Positions 22,997 to 30,941 of a stretch of DNA of 31,428 nucleotides are shown piece by piece. The stretch's first letter is position 1. Each line of letters starts with the position of its first letter. This DNA comes from JANQKX01 sp039028695. GTDB taxonomy: Bacteria; Pseudomonadota; Alphaproteobacteria; Kiloniellales; Kiloniellaceae. The notes below the pieces were generated by a model. It saw only the letters and a list, made by a program, of their open reading frames with translations, made no database searches and was not told the origin of the DNA. Made by a program: the position numbers and the translations under genes. The stretch covers positions 1 through 31,428 of the forward strand of contig JBCCHN010000052.1 of NCBI GenBank assembly GCA_039028695.1. Reading direction: 5' to 3'.

Positions 22997-24832
22997 TTAC
23001 TCCGCAGCTTGGGTTGCCGTTGCGCCTGCCTTATCGCGCTGGCCGTCCCGGAAGAGGGCCTTGCCCAAGGCGATGCACATCAGACCCATGATCATGGTGA
23101 AGGGCAGGGCGCCGATGATCATGGCGCTCTTGAGAGCCTCCATGGGATCGGCCCCGCCGTTGGTCTTGCCGGCAATCAGCAAGGTGCCGATGACCAGGGT
23201 CAGAATAACGCCCCAGACGATGCGATGCTTGATGCCGGTTTGCTGAGCGCCGCCCGACATGATGGTGTTCATCACCAAGATGCCCGAGTCAGCGGAGGTG
23301 ACCAGGAATGTCATGATCAGCACCACGCACATCACGGTGATGCCGGCCAGGAACCCGCCGGAAATCATCTCGCCCAGGGTGACAAAGAGCTTAGCGGTGT
23401 TGGAGGCGCCGATAATGACGCCGTCGGCCCCGCCGGTCAGCTCCAGGTCGATGGCCGTGCCACCGAGAATGGTCATCCAGGCAAAGCAGACCAAGGCCGG
23501 GCAGAACACGCAACCGACGATGAACTCGCGCACCGAGCGGCCCTTGGAAATACGCGCCAAGAACAAGCCGACGAAGGGAGAGAAGGCGATCCACCAGGCC
23601 CAGTAGAAGGTGGTCCAGCCGGCTTGCCAACCGAACTGACGGCCTTGCTCACCGGCCGCGTAAACAGCTTGGAGGGTGGTTTGGTCCAACTGCGCCGCTG
23701 CCCCTTCCAATCCGCTGACAAAGCCGTCGAAGGATCCCCAAGCATTGGTCGCGCCGGGCATCAGATCGGCGGCCAAAGGCTTGGCGGCCTCGGGCAGGGA
23801 GGCAGCAAAGGCCTCTGCCGACTGCGGGCCAAAAGCGCCGAAGCTCAGCGAGATGTAGTGCAGAATATAGTCGACCAAAGCGGTTCCGTAAGTGGTCATG
23901 GCAAAAATGAAAGAGCCGAAAACCACAAAGGTGAGCAGCAGAATGATCGACAGCACTAGGTTCAGGTTCGACAGGTATTTAACTCCGCGCCCAACGCCCG
24001 AAACGGCCGAGATGATGGAGAGACCCATGATCACGGCAAGGCCGGTGATCAGGCCCACGGTGCCGGGTGCCGGCGCATCGCCGGAGGTATCCATCATCCA
24101 CTCCATGCCCGAGATGGCATAAAGGCCGTCGATGAATTGGCTCACGCCAAAGCCGATGGTAACCGAAACGCCCAGGATGGTTGCGACCACGCCCAAGACG
24201 TCGACAACGTGTCCCAAAAAGCCGTTCATCAAGCGGCCGAATAGGGGCGTCAATGCTGAGCGGATGGTCAGTGGCATGTCTCGCGTGTAGGCATAGTAGG
24301 CAAGCGATAGGCCGGTCACGACATAGATGGACCAGGCATGAAAGCCATAATGCAAGAAGGTATAGCGAAAGCCCGAGGTCGTCGATTCGGCCGTGTTGGG
24401 TGCAACTTCACCGGAGAGCACCACCGGATTGGAGCCCCAAAGGCCCATGGGCTCGGCGGTTGCAAAGACCATAAGGCCGACACCCAGTCCGGCGCCGAAC
24501 ATCATGGAGAACCAGGAGAAATTCGAAAACTCGGGTTTTTGCCCCGGGGTGCCCATGACCCTTCTGCCGGTTTGAGGGACGACGGCGACCACTAACAAAA
24601 AGAAGGAAAAGAGCCCAACGATAACAATGTAAAAGGCGTTGAAGTCTTCCAGCAGTCGCCAGTTCAAACTGCCTAGCACGCTGTTGGCATTGGCCGGCCA
24701 GACCAGCGCCCAAATAACCAAGGCCACCATAATGCCCTTGCTCAGCAGAGCGATTTCAATGCTGTGTCCCTGATAAAATCCCGAGGCCGCTTTACGGACT
24801 TCTACCTCTGTAAAAGGGGGTTTGATAGACAT
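22997..24832 (-). CDS. BCCT family transporter (betaine/choline/carnitine type)
   Basis: The 611-residue inner-membrane protein has about twelve hydrophobic segments and the BCCT signature W-T-x-F-Y-W-A-W-W-I-A-F-S-P-F-V-G. F-G-A-G-L-G-V-G-L-M precedes A-T-A-E-P-M-G-L-W. Such carriers import quaternary amines or related compounds with sodium or protons and often serve in osmoprotection. The start at 24832 is chosen because AAGGAGG lies just before it; the longer start at 24850 would be inside that ribosome binding site. The Gly-rich segment lacks the exact G-M-G-I-G form, so substrate and coupling ion are open. An efficient terminator follows. Confidence 0.92.
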   Translation of the reverse strand: MSIKPPFTEVEVRKAASGFYQGHSIEIALLSKGIMVALVIWALVWPANANSVLGSLNWRLLEDFNAFYIVIVGLFSFFLLVVAVVPQTGRRVMGTPGQKPEFSNFSWFSMMFGAGLGVGLMVFATAEPMGLWGSNPVVLSGEVAPNTAESTTSGFRYTFLHYGFHAWSIYVVTGLSLAYYAYTRDMPLTIRSALTPLFGRLMNGFLGHVVDVLGVVATILGVSVTIGFGVSQFIDGLYAISGMEWMMDTSGDAPAPGTVGLITGLAVIMGLSIISAVSGVGRGVKYLSNLNLVLSIILLLTFVVFGSFIFAMTTYGTALVDYILHYISLSFGAFGPQSAEAFAASLPEAAKPLAADLMPGATNAWGSFDGFVSGLEGAAAQLDQTTLQAVYAAGEQGRQFGWQAGWTTFYWAWWIAFSPFVGLFLARISKGRSVREFIVGCVFCPALVCFAWMTILGGTAIDLELTGGADGVIIGASNTAKLFVTLGEMISGGFLAGITVMCVVLIMTFLVTSADSGILVMNTIMSGGAQQTGIKHRIVWGVILTLVIGTLLIAGKTNGGADPMEALKSAMIIGALPFTMIMGLMCIALGKALFRDGQRDKAGATATQAAE

Positions 24833-25271
24833 GCAGTCCTCCTTGTCCACACAAATGTCCCAGCAAATTTTCAGATCGATTCGCCAGCTTGCCTTCGATT
24901 TGTTTTGGCGGCTTCCGTTTCATCGAAGTTCGGAGCCCTATTTGTGAGATCTGCTAAAGGGGAGAGGGGTGCCCGGAAACCAATGCTAGCCCCGTTCCAA
25001 TAGCGACTATTATGTCCCCTATGGTACGCCAAAGCGTGATCTTCGTGAGACCAAACCACCCCAAAAAAACCGCCTTTTTCGAACCTTGAGGCGGATCAAA
25101 AGGCAGTGGAAGCGGCCGCTGGTTTGACGAAGCCCCGTCGCAAATCATCAGTGGATAGCATGACGATTGGATTTATTTAAATCAAACTAAAATTTTTGAC
25201 TTCAAATTAAGAAAAACTGAAGTTACTACATGGATTGGCGGGTCACCTCTCCCCGCGTTGGTGGCAATTTT
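24833..25271. other. Non-coding interval between BCCT and decarboxylase genes
   Basis: This 439-base stretch must contain the BCCT promoter (minus strand) and the 3' end of the decarboxylase transcript. Apart from the terminator at 25063-25094, it has an AT-rich patch at 25165-25230 with a small ACTTCA / TGAAGT dyad. Several short open frames are present but none has a ribosome binding site or a recognisable product. Confidence 0.45.
25063..25094 (-). terminator. Rho-independent terminator downstream of the decarboxylase gene
   Basis: CCGCCT (25070-25075) pairs with AGGCGG (25089-25094) across a 13-base loop. On the minus strand the stem is followed by a run of seven T (A7 on the plus strand). 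It lies about 180 bases past the decarboxylase stop. Confidence 0.65.
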
Positions 25272-26678
25272 TTAGAGCGATCTTGCTGTGGTCGTGATGA
25301 CGTCAAAAGCCTTGTCGATATCATCATGGGTGCAATCAAATTGGCCGATTTGGAAGCGGATGACCAGATTGCCCTCGTGATCGCTCTGGGTCAGATAGAT
25401 CTCGCCGTCGTCGTTGATGCGGTTGACAAGGGCCAGGTTAAGCTTGTCCAGATCCTTGGAACCGACCGGATTAAAGCGGAAGGAAAAGAGGGACAAGATT
25501 GGCTCGGAGGTAATCTCGAAGTCTGTCTGGTTGCCCAGGCGCTTGGCCAGCTCGTCCGCCCAAGCCACGTGATTGCGGATCCGCTCTCTCAGCCCCTCCA
25601 GCCCATAGGCGCGCAACAGGAACCAGACCTTCAGGGCGCGAAAGCGCCGGCCCAATTGGACCGACCAGTCGCTGAAATTGACTATACCCTCTTGGCCATA
25701 GGTCTTGAGGTATTCCGGGTGGATGGAGAGGGTGCGCATCACATCTTCGGGCTCGCGGATGAAATGGGCCGAGCATTCGAAAGGGGCGCCGAGCCACTTG
25801 TGGGGATTGAAGACGATAGAATCCGCCATCTCGACGCCGTGCCAGAGAGGGCGGAATTCGGGGCAGATCATGGCCGAGCCGGCCCAAGCCGCATCCACGT
25901 GGGTCATGAGACCCTCTTGACGGGCCAGTTCGCATATGGGCCCGGCATGATCGCTGGCCCCCACCGAGGTGCCGCCGATGCAGATGACGATGCCGGCGGG
26001 CAAGTGGCCGGCCGCGCGATCCTCGGCGATGGCTTTTCTCAAGGCCCCCACATTCATGGCCATATCCGCATCCACGGGGATCTTCACCAGGTTGTCCTGG
26101 CCAATGCCGGCGACCCAAATGGCCTTGTCGATAGAGCTGTGGGTGTGGTGGGAGGCGTAGATGCGCACCCTCGATTGTCCGGCCAAGCCGTGCTTGTTGC
26201 CGGCCCATTGTAGGGCCTGTTCCCGCATGGTCAAAATGGCGCAGAGACTGCTGGAGGAAGCCGAGTCCTGAAAGGAGCCCTTAAAGTCCTCGGGCAAACC
26301 AAGGGCTTGGCGCAGCCAATCGACCATCTTGATTTCCAATTCGGTGGCCGCGGGTGAGGTTTGCCAAAGCATGCACTGGCTGGCCATGGCGGTGGCTAAT
26401 TGGTCGGCGATGATCGCCGCCGGGGCCGCATTGGCTGGAAAATAGGCGAAAAACCCCGGATGCTGCCAGTGAGTCATGGCGTCCGGGATAATGCGCTCGA
26501 AGTCGGCGAAAATCTCCTCCATGGCCTCGCTCGCTTCGGGTGGGCTCTCGGCGATTTGCGTGGCCGTATCGCCCAGATTGGTTTGCGCCCGCACGGGACG
26601 CTGGCGGATGTTCTCCAGATAGTCGGCGGACCAATCGGCGGTGCGGTGGGACCATTGGCGAAAGTCGAAGTCGGACAT
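25272..26678 (-). CDS. PLP-dependent group II decarboxylase (aromatic-L-amino-acid decarboxylase type)
   Basis: The 468-residue enzyme removes the carboxyl group of an amino acid using pyridoxal phosphate. The N-terminal H-W-Q-H-P-G-F-F-A-Y-F-P-A-N segment and the S-P-A-A-T-E-L-E-x-x-M-V-D-W-L segment are hallmarks of the AADC family. The cofactor lysine is K294 in N-P-H-K-W, preceded by V-D-A-A-W-A-G-S-A. The start at 26678 has GAGGTG about nine bases upstream; the frame runs to 26702. Substrate (aromatic amino acid or other) is not decided by the sequence. It diverges from the enolase-superfamily gene and has an 18-bp tandem repeat just upstream. Confidence 0.91.
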   Translation of the reverse strand: MSDFDFRQWSHRTADWSADYLENIRQRPVRAQTNLGDTATQIAESPPEASEAMEEIFADFERIIPDAMTHWQHPGFFAYFPANAAPAAIIADQLATAMASQCMLWQTSPAATELEIKMVDWLRQALGLPEDFKGSFQDSASSSSLCAILTMREQALQWAGNKHGLAGQSRVRIYASHHTHSSIDKAIWVAGIGQDNLVKIPVDADMAMNVGALRKAIAEDRAAGHLPAGIVICIGGTSVGASDHAGPICELARQEGLMTHVDAAWAGSAMICPEFRPLWHGVEMADSIVFNPHKWLGAPFECSAHFIREPEDVMRTLSIHPEYLKTYGQEGIVNFSDWSVQLGRRFRALKVWFLLRAYGLEGLRERIRNHVAWADELAKRLGNQTDFEITSEPILSLFSFRFNPVGSKDLDKLNLALVNRINDDGEIYLTQSDHEGNLVIRFQIGQFDCTHDDIDKAFDVITTTARSL

Positions 26679-26704
26679 GAGCAGGTCACCTCGGATTTGC
26701 ATTG

Positions 26705-26740
26705 CCTAACAGATGGGCAGGACCTAACAGATGGGTAGGA
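26705..26740. repeat. Tandem 18-bp direct repeat upstream of the decarboxylase gene
   Basis: Two abutting copies of CCTAACAGATGGGYAGGA differ at one position (C or T). They lie 26 bases upstream of the decarboxylase start, in the divergent promoter region. The arrangement could be a regulator binding site or a recent slippage duplication. Confidence 0.7.
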
Positions 26741-26782
26741 GAGAGTTCTCTTTCATCTCACTGTTATGTGCCTATTACCCAA

Positions 26783-26810
26783 TTGACTTGTTACCCAGTT
26801 CGGGTATCAG
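26783..26810 (+). promoter_or_regulatory. Possible sigma-70-type promoter of the enolase-superfamily gene
   Basis: TTGACT (26783-26788) and TATCAG (26805-26810) are 16 bases apart, about 70 bases before the ATG. A TTACCCA direct repeat flanks the -35 box. Confidence 0.4.
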
Positions 26811-26839
26811 AGGCTTTCCCGATACGGCCATTTGCGCCA

Positions 26840-26862
26840 GCCAACTGATTCGGCCAACTGAT
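26840..26862. repeat. GCCAACTGAT direct repeat in the enolase-gene leader
   Basis: Two copies of GCCAACTGAT (26840-26849 and 26853-26862) lie 13 bases apart, just before the weak ribosome binding site. They may be a regulator or RNA-level site; no function is known. Confidence 0.45.
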
Positions 26863-26877
26863 AAAGAGACTGCCCTT

Positions 26878-28068
26878 ATGAAAATCACCGACGTGAAGAC
26901 CTATGTTGTCGGCAATCCGCCGCCCCATTTCGGCGGCCTCTATTGGATCTTTGTGAAGCTTACCACGGATCATGGAGTCGAAGGCATCGGCGAGGTCTAT
27001 TCCGTGCCCTTTCATCCCAACGTGGTGGCGAAGATGGTCGAGGATGTGTGCCATCGCCAGGTAATCGGCCGGGATCCCTTCAAGATCGAGGCCATGTGGC
27101 GTCGGATCTATTCCAGCGGCTTCACCCAGCGCCCCGACACCTCGATTATGGGGATCTTGAGCGGCATTGAGTGTGCCTGCTGGGACATCATCGGCAAAGA
27201 ACTCAACAAACCCATCTACGAACTGCTGGGCGGGCGGGTGCACGAGCGTTTGCGGTCCTATACATATCTTTACCCCCAAGCGGGCGACAAGACGGACGTC
27301 TATACAGACCCGGACTTGGCTGCCGAGCGGGCGGTGGAATACGTGAAAAAGGGCTTCACGGCGGTGAAGTTCGACCCGGTTAGCCCCTATACGGCCTTTG
27401 ACCCCCGCCAACTCTCCCTTGAGCATCTGGCGCAGGCGGAGACCTTTTGTCAAAAAATCCGGGCCGCAGTGGGCACCAAGGCGGATTTGTTGTTCGGCAC
27501 CCACGGCCAAATGACGCCTGCGGGCGCGGTTCGTTTGGCCCGGCGTTTGGAGCCTTATGATCCTCTATGGTTCGAGGAGCCGACGCCGCCGGACAACATC
27601 CAGGCGATGGCAAAGGTGGCCCGCCAGACCACCATCCCCGTGGCGACGGGCGAGCGCTTGACCACCAAGTATGAGTTCGCCCAGGTCCTGGCCGCCCAAT
27701 CGGCCTCCATCCTGCAAATGGCCCTGGGCCGGGTGGGCGGCATCTTAGAGGCCAAAAAAATCGCCGGCATGGCCGAAGCTCACTATGCCCAGATCGCCCC
27801 CCATCTTTATTGCGGGCCCATTGAGGGCGCGGCCAATGTGCAGGTCAGCGCCTGTAGCCCCAACTTCCTGATCCAGGAGAGCATCGAGACCTGGGGCGGC
27901 TTCCATGCAGAGATCCTGAAAAAGCCCATGCGCTGGGAAGAGGGCTACATCATCCCGCCCAGTGAACCGGGCCTAGGTGTGGAGTTGGACGAAGACGTGG
28001 CCGCCAAGCACCCTTATGAAGGCGAGGGACTGCACTTGGAGATGTCGGAAGATCCAGCCTACGTGTAG
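26878..28068 (+). CDS. Mandelate racemase/muconate lactonizing enzyme family protein (probable sugar-acid dehydratase)
   Basis: The 396-residue protein belongs to the enolase superfamily, which abstracts a proton next to a carboxylate with the help of magnesium. Family segments include G-I-E-C-A-C-W-D-I-I-G-K in the capping-to-barrel region, K-F-D-P near residue 165 where catalytic bases lie, F-G-T-H-G-Q, W-F-E-E-P-T-P-P and A-T-G-E-R-L. The last pair gives metal-binding glutamates. The pattern is closest to acid-sugar dehydratases or cycloisomerases of the MR subgroup; the exact sugar acid is unknown. The start at 26878 gives the standard M-K-I-T-D-V-K-T-Y opening. The ribosome binding site is poor. 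Confidence 0.9.
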   Translation: MKITDVKTYVVGNPPPHFGGLYWIFVKLTTDHGVEGIGEVYSVPFHPNVVAKMVEDVCHRQVIGRDPFKIEAMWRRIYSSGFTQRPDTSIMGILSGIECACWDIIGKELNKPIYELLGGRVHERLRSYTYLYPQAGDKTDVYTDPDLAAERAVEYVKKGFTAVKFDPVSPYTAFDPRQLSLEHLAQAETFCQKIRAAVGTKADLLFGTHGQMTPAGAVRLARRLEPYDPLWFEEPTPPDNIQAMAKVARQTTIPVATGERLTTKYEFAQVLAAQSASILQMALGRVGGILEAKKIAGMAEAHYAQIAPHLYCGPIEGAANVQVSACSPNFLIQESIETWGGFHAEILKKPMRWEEGYIIPPSEPGLGVELDEDVAAKHPYEGEGLHLEMSEDPAYV

Positions 28069-28105
28069 GCACAAAAAGCCCTTAGCCTTACTTGGGCTTT
28101 TGTGC
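28069..28105. terminator. Bidirectional terminator between the enolase and methyltransferase genes
   Basis: The arms GCACAAAAAGCCC and GGGCTTTTGTGC form a stem of about 12 bp with a 12-base loop and A/T-rich inner edges that serve as U-tracts in both directions. It fills the gap between two convergent genes and covers the last six codons of the methyltransferase gene. Confidence 0.82.
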
Positions 28106-29131
28106 TGAGACAATGCTCCAATAGCCGAAGGCAGGTGCTACTTCCACGTTTGCGAAGCCGCAATCCGAGAGGAGATCTTTGTACTCCTTGGCGGTGCGTT
28201 GCCGTCCTTCCGTCCACAAGAGCATGATGACGCTGAGGGAGGCCGCCACGACGGGGCCGGATTTGTCGTCGTCGTAGAGGATTTCGTGAATCATAAGGCG
28301 GCCGCCCGGCTCCAGGGCGGCGAAGCTTTTCTCGAGCAGGAAGCGGCACTTTTCATCCGGCCAGTCATGCAGGATGTCACCGTAAAAATGCAGGTCGCCG
28401 CCTGGAATCGGCTCCTGCCAAAAATCACCGGCGCGAACAGAAACCTGATCAGTCACGCCGTAGCGTCCGATCATCTCCTCGGCGACGGACACAACGCTTT
28501 CCATATCAAAAACGGTTGCTTTTAGTGCGGGCCAGCGCAGGGTGGCACCGATGGCGTGGGCGCCCGATCCGCCGCCGATGTCGATCATCTGTTTGCTTTG
28601 AGAGAGATCAAAGTTGAGGGGCCAGGTGAGGGCGGAGCTGATGCTGTGACCGTGCATCATCATTGTGAACGCGCGGGCCCGCTCTGCCGCCACGGCATGG
28701 CTCTCAAACAGCTCCTCGCCGTCATAGACCTGGGTCCGGTTTTCAACGATGGAGCGGCGGACGCTTGGGAAGGCATTGACATCCGGCTGGGCAATATTGG
28801 CGGCTTTCAAGAAGTCGCCCATATAGGTGGGGCTCTCCGGTGTTAGGTAGGTCGCGCTGATCTCACTGAGGCGAAAGTGCTCGCCGTCGCGGAGGATGAA
28901 TTGATGGGCCACACAGGCGTCGAGCATGGCGCTTGCCCCGCGAGGGGGCAGACCGAACTGCGCGGCGATCGCCGCTAAATCCGCCGGTCCTTTTTCCAGA
29001 AATTCAAAAACCCCTAGATCCAACGCCACCAGAACCGCTTGGGCGCCGGCGATCCCCATGGCCAGGTCGTAGATGGCGCGGTCGTCCACCTTGGGAGGCG
29101 CGTGAGCATCGGATTTTCTTGGGCCGGACAC
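28088..29131 (-). CDS. SAM-dependent O-methyltransferase (acetylserotonin/hydroxyneurosporene type)
   Basis: The 347-residue protein has an N-terminal winged-helix dimerisation domain (about 18-100: A-L-D-L-G-V-F-E-F-L, L-A-A-I-A-A-Q-F-G-L-P-P-R) and a C-terminal methyltransferase domain. The SAM motif I-D-I-G-G-G-S-G is at 183-190. The L-H-D-W-P-D-E-K-C segment carries the His-Asp pair used for catalysis in plant-like O-methyltransferases and relatives such as CrtF. It would methylate a hydroxyl of a small molecule; the acceptor is unknown, and no carotenoid genes are nearby. The GTG start has an excellent AAAAGGAGGTG upstream. Confidence 0.9.
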   Translation of the reverse strand: MSGPRKSDAHAPPKVDDRAIYDLAMGIAGAQAVLVALDLGVFEFLEKGPADLAAIAAQFGLPPRGASAMLDACVAHQFILRDGEHFRLSEISATYLTPESPTYMGDFLKAANIAQPDVNAFPSVRRSIVENRTQVYDGEELFESHAVAAERARAFTMMMHGHSISSALTWPLNFDLSQSKQMIDIGGGSGAHAIGATLRWPALKATVFDMESVVSVAEEMIGRYGVTDQVSVRAGDFWQEPIPGGDLHFYGDILHDWPDEKCRFLLEKSFAALEPGGRLMIHEILYDDDKSGPVVAASLSVIMLLWTEGRQRTAKEYKDLLSDCGFANVEVAPAFGYWSIVSAQKPK

Positions 29132-29304
29132 GGTTCACCTCCTTTTAAAGTAGCGGACGAGCTGTGGAGGAAACCACCATGTGTGCGCCGGGTCAATCGT
29201 TCGCCCTAAAGGCCCCTGAACGGCCAAGGGCTGAATTTCCAAGTTTGCTGGAATGAGCTGTGCTAAAGTGACGCGTGCCACGTGCAAATAATTATGGATC
29301 GAAC

Positions 29305-29667
29305 ATGTCAAACATCGTGACTTTATCTGAAGCTGAAGCGTCATCGACCTATTTTCCCGGCATGAAAGTCTGGTGGAAAAGCCAGTTGGCGGGCGGCACC
29401 CATCAGGAACTGAATTGGGCCAAGTTCGATCCCGGCAGCATCTATCCTCTCCACTCCCACCCTTATGAGCAGACCAGTGTGGTGATCCAGGGGCGCCTGC
29501 GCCTCACCGTGGGAGAGGAGACCCGCGACATCGGCCCTGGCGACATGTGGTTCGTTCCGCCGAATGTCCCCCACGGTGGAGAGGCCCTGGGCGACGAAGC
29601 AGTGATCTTCATCGACGTCTATTCACCACCCAGCGGTGGAACTGACGGCCAGGTGACCTATTATTAG
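29305..29667 (+). CDS. Single-domain cupin protein
   Basis: The 120-residue protein is one cupin barrel. Motif 1 is P-L-H50-S-H52-P-Y-E55-Q56-T with G63 behind it, and motif 2 is G-D-M-W-F-V-P-P-N-V-P-H90. Two histidines, an acidic or Gln residue and H90 would bind a metal. Such proteins include small dioxygenases, isomerases and ligand sensors, so no reaction is assigned. The ATG at 29305 is preferred; a longer frame from 29275 adds ten residues. Its stop lies inside the region where the next GNAT gene must begin, so the two are coupled. Confidence 0.85.
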   Translation: MSNIVTLSEAEASSTYFPGMKVWWKSQLAGGTHQELNWAKFDPGSIYPLHSHPYEQTSVVIQGRLRLTVGEETRDIGPGDMWFVPPNVPHGGEALGDEAVIFIDVYSPPSGGTDGQVTYY

Positions 29668-30247
29668 CGCATCAAACCTTGTTGTTCGCGCGCCAACCCT
29701 GGCGACGGATCGCCTCATCCTGCGCTCTTTCGAACCCGTTGACGGGACGGCCTTTTCCGAGATCATGGCGGATAAAGAGGCGATGGAGGATCTCTATGCC
29801 ATCGAAGGCGCCCCCGATGTGCCGGATGCATTTGCGGCCTGGTTTATCGATGACGCGATAAGGAGTTGGCGGCAGTCGGGATTCGGCAACTGGGCGGTAT
29901 GCCTGAAGGCATCGGACATGAGGTCAGGGGAGAGGATCATCGGTTTGGCGCGCTTTCTCTCCGAGGAGATGCTGGGAGAAGCGGCCGAGGAGGCACTCGA
30001 GGTTGGCTGGGCTATTCACCCGGCCGTTGGCCGCCGGGGGCTGGCCACGGAGGCGGCGCGTGCCGTCATCGACTATGGCTTTAACGTGTTAGAGGTCCCC
30101 TTGATCGAGGCCCTGACCAGCCGGGAAAATACACCATCGATAGGCCTTATGGAGCGGCTTGGGATGAAAAACTCCGGTGAAAGATCTCCTTACGGCTATG
30201 ACGACTGTGTTCTTTATGGGGTGACACAGGAAGAATGGAGCGGATAG
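29663..30247 (+). CDS. GNAT family N-acetyltransferase (RimJ/RimL-like), start unusual
   Basis: The protein is a RimJ/RimL-type GNAT. It has L-A-T-D-R-L-I-L-R-S-F-E-P-V-D near its N-terminus, E-V-G-W-A-I-H-P-A-V-G-R-R-G-L-A-T-E-A in the CoA-binding region, and N-T-P-S-I-G-L-M-E-R-L-G-M-K near the end. The first ATG in frame (29765) would remove the first strand of the fold. The frame opens at 29657 with no ATG, GTG or TTG before that ATG. Candidate starts are ATT at 29660 or 29663, after an AGGTG inside the cupin gene, or CTG at 29699. I use 29663 as a working choice. Acceptor unknown; alternatively a small deletion removed the real start. Confidence 0.75.
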   Translation: MSASNLVVRAPTLATDRLILRSFEPVDGTAFSEIMADKEAMEDLYAIEGAPDVPDAFAAWFIDDAIRSWRQSGFGNWAVCLKASDMRSGERIIGLARFLSEEMLGEAAEEALEVGWAIHPAVGRRGLATEAARAVIDYGFNVLEVPLIEALTSRENTPSIGLMERLGMKNSGERSPYGYDDCVLYGVTQEEWSG

Positions 30248-30267
30248 ATGTCCGCTTCTTTATTCTT
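30239..30267 (+). terminator. Rho-independent terminator after the GNAT gene
   Basis: AGCGGA and TCCGCT form a six-pair stem with a six-base loop, followed by a T-rich tail (TCTTTATTCTT). It covers the last codons and stop of the GNAT gene. Confidence 0.65.
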
Positions 30268-30605
30268 GCGGGGTCACCGGTCAGCATACCGACTCCTGCT
30301 GCAACGGTACAGGTCACCTGTGCCGGTATGGCAAGAGGCGGTTCCCTGATCGAACGCGACCGGTTGCCACGAGCTGGTTTTGCTTAGAGGCGGGAGTTTC
30401 GGTCCCTGAGGCAGTTGGCGTTAAGGGCCCTAAAGTTTCCATCGTAGGTACCAATGCAGTTGGCGTCGTCGCCGGCCACAACTTGGGCCTAAAGAACTTT
30501 CGGGGACACTAACAAGCACATCCCAAAAAAGAGGAAAGCGCCAAGACTTAAAGGAGGTAATGCCCCTTTCTTACTAAATATCTTGCCAATCTTCCTAACG
30601 CTGTT
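30268..30605. other. Non-coding interval with a stranded ribosome-binding-like sequence
   Basis: No gene is supported here. One plus-strand frame stays open for roughly 90 codons to the TAA near 30513 and ends in a Val/Gly-rich stretch, but it lacks a start and a ribosome binding site. A perfect TAAAGGAGGT at 30549-30558 leads only into a five-codon frame. It may be a relic of a deleted gene. Confidence 0.35.
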
Positions 30606-30827
30606 TTATTTTTGGGCTTCTGTTTTGCGCCGAAGCCACTCGTTCGCCACATCTCCCATTGTTTTATCATTTCCGTTTTTAATCCATGCCATAAACGGCC
30701 GATCGAACTTAAAGGCGTTGCCCCAGTGGGCGCGCAAGAAGCGGCGGACATTTTGCGTGTTTTTATAATTTTCAGTGACCGGCGTGCTGCGCGTGATTGG
30801 GTCACTGTGCCAATCAAATTTGCTCAT
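30606..30827 (-). CDS. DUF6434 domain small protein
   Basis: The 73-residue protein begins M-S-K-F-D-W-H-S-D-P-I-T and continues with T-x-N-Y-K-N-T-Q-N-V-R-R-F and F-K-F-D-R-P-F-M-A-W-I-K, ending in an Arg/Lys-rich helix. This matches my recollection of the DUF6434 family, sometimes joined to SAP-type DNA-binding domains. Here it stands alone, and its basic C-terminus would fit nucleic-acid contact. The start at 30827 has GGAGG seven bases upstream; the frame runs to 30851. Function unknown. Confidence 0.78.
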   Translation of the reverse strand: MSKFDWHSDPITRSTPVTENYKNTQNVRRFLRAHWGNAFKFDRPFMAWIKNGNDKTMGDVANEWLRRKTEAQK

Positions 30828-30941
30828 TTGTCCGCCTCCAAAGAACATCAATGTCGATGATTCACCTTTAGGTTAAATTGAATCAGAAGATTTACCTAAT
30901 AGATTAATAAAGGGACAATCGCGCTCGCATGAGCCCAAGTG

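Noticed and set aside
30268..30513. Open frame ending in a Val/Gly-rich stretch, possible exported-protein relic
   Set aside because: No start codon or ribosome binding site and no recognisable homology.
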